A stretch of DNA of 55,608 bases from Gammaproteobacteria bacterium (GTDB taxonomy: Bacteria > Pseudomonadota > Gammaproteobacteria > Steroidobacterales > Rariloculaceae): NCBI GenBank assembly GCA_017577365.1, contig PKRJ01000023.1, positions 1-55,608 of the forward strand, written 5' to 3'. Position numbers and translations under genes: made by a program. The notes under the pieces were generated by a model that saw only the letters and a program-made list of their open reading frames with translations, was not told the origin of the DNA and searched no databases. Each line of letters opens with the position of its first letter. The stretch's first letter is position 1. Of this stretch, positions 53,297-55,608 are shown one piece after another.

Positions 53297-55608
<2,312 letters not shown>

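Overview
The window is GC-rich and gene-dense, and looks chromosomal, from a gammaproteobacterium. Two pieces of gene order support this: the divergent ispB / rplU-rpmA-obgE / rpsT / murJ-ribF-ileS block at 46.8-55.6 kb, and a sensor kinase - lipoprotein - sigma54 response regulator operon arranged like glrK-qseG-glrR. The high GC plus lactate permease, TonB receptor, carotenoid oxygenase and cresol-dehydrogenase genes fit an uncultured Steroidobacter/Woeseia-like lineage, but that placement is inference.

Layout. 0-10.1 kb: an AMP-ligase/ACP/acyltransferase fusion (cut by the window edge), a beta-CASP metallo-beta-lactamase RNase-like protein, lactate permease, an anchored periplasmic protein and the GlrK/lipoprotein/GlrR operon. 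10.2-20.6 kb: a set of secreted or envelope genes. These are two divergent EF-hand proteins, a TonB receptor, a receiver-GGDEF-EAL protein, a DUF2959 lipoprotein, a PRC-barrel protein, UppP, and a large Ig/FG-GAP protein with a GlyGly-CTERM-like tail. Five sequences matching the sigma54 consensus TGGCAYR-N4-TTGCW with exact spacing lie just upstream of five of these genes, next to the GlrR-like activator gene, so this looks like a local sigma54 regulon. 20.8-36.5 kb: a more accessory region with a carotenoid oxygenase, an FtsX-like remnant, an 890-residue protein joining an N-acetylmuramidase, a papain-like protease and an alpha/beta hydrolase, an aldo/keto reductase, a large EF-hand membrane protein, a frameshifted cresol-dehydrogenase-type operon, secreted proteins of unknown function, a diguanylate cyclase and several gene fragments. 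It ends at a tRNA-Pro(CGG) gene. 36.8-46.8 kb: a PAS protein, a four-gene minus-strand cluster (rarA, AI-2E-type permease, epimerase-DoxX fusion, DUF2269), a gamma-glutamyltransferase-like protein, tandem DUF6644-like membrane paralogues, a host-attachment-type protein, a sulfotransferase and DUF1244. 46.8-55.6 kb: the conserved housekeeping block.

The main items for follow-up are (i) the muramidase/protease/hydrolase fusion at 22949-25621, (ii) the sigma54 promoter cluster at 10.48-17.99 kb with near-consensus GlrR sites between divergent EF-hand genes, and (iii) a complete T-box leader upstream of ileS. The T-box has an AUC specifier, a GGUGCGAG distal loop, a TGG bulge and a foldable antiterminator. 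This class is typical of Firmicutes and Actinobacteria and unexpected in this gene neighbourhood.

All homology calls are from motif and family recognition by reading. No database search was run.
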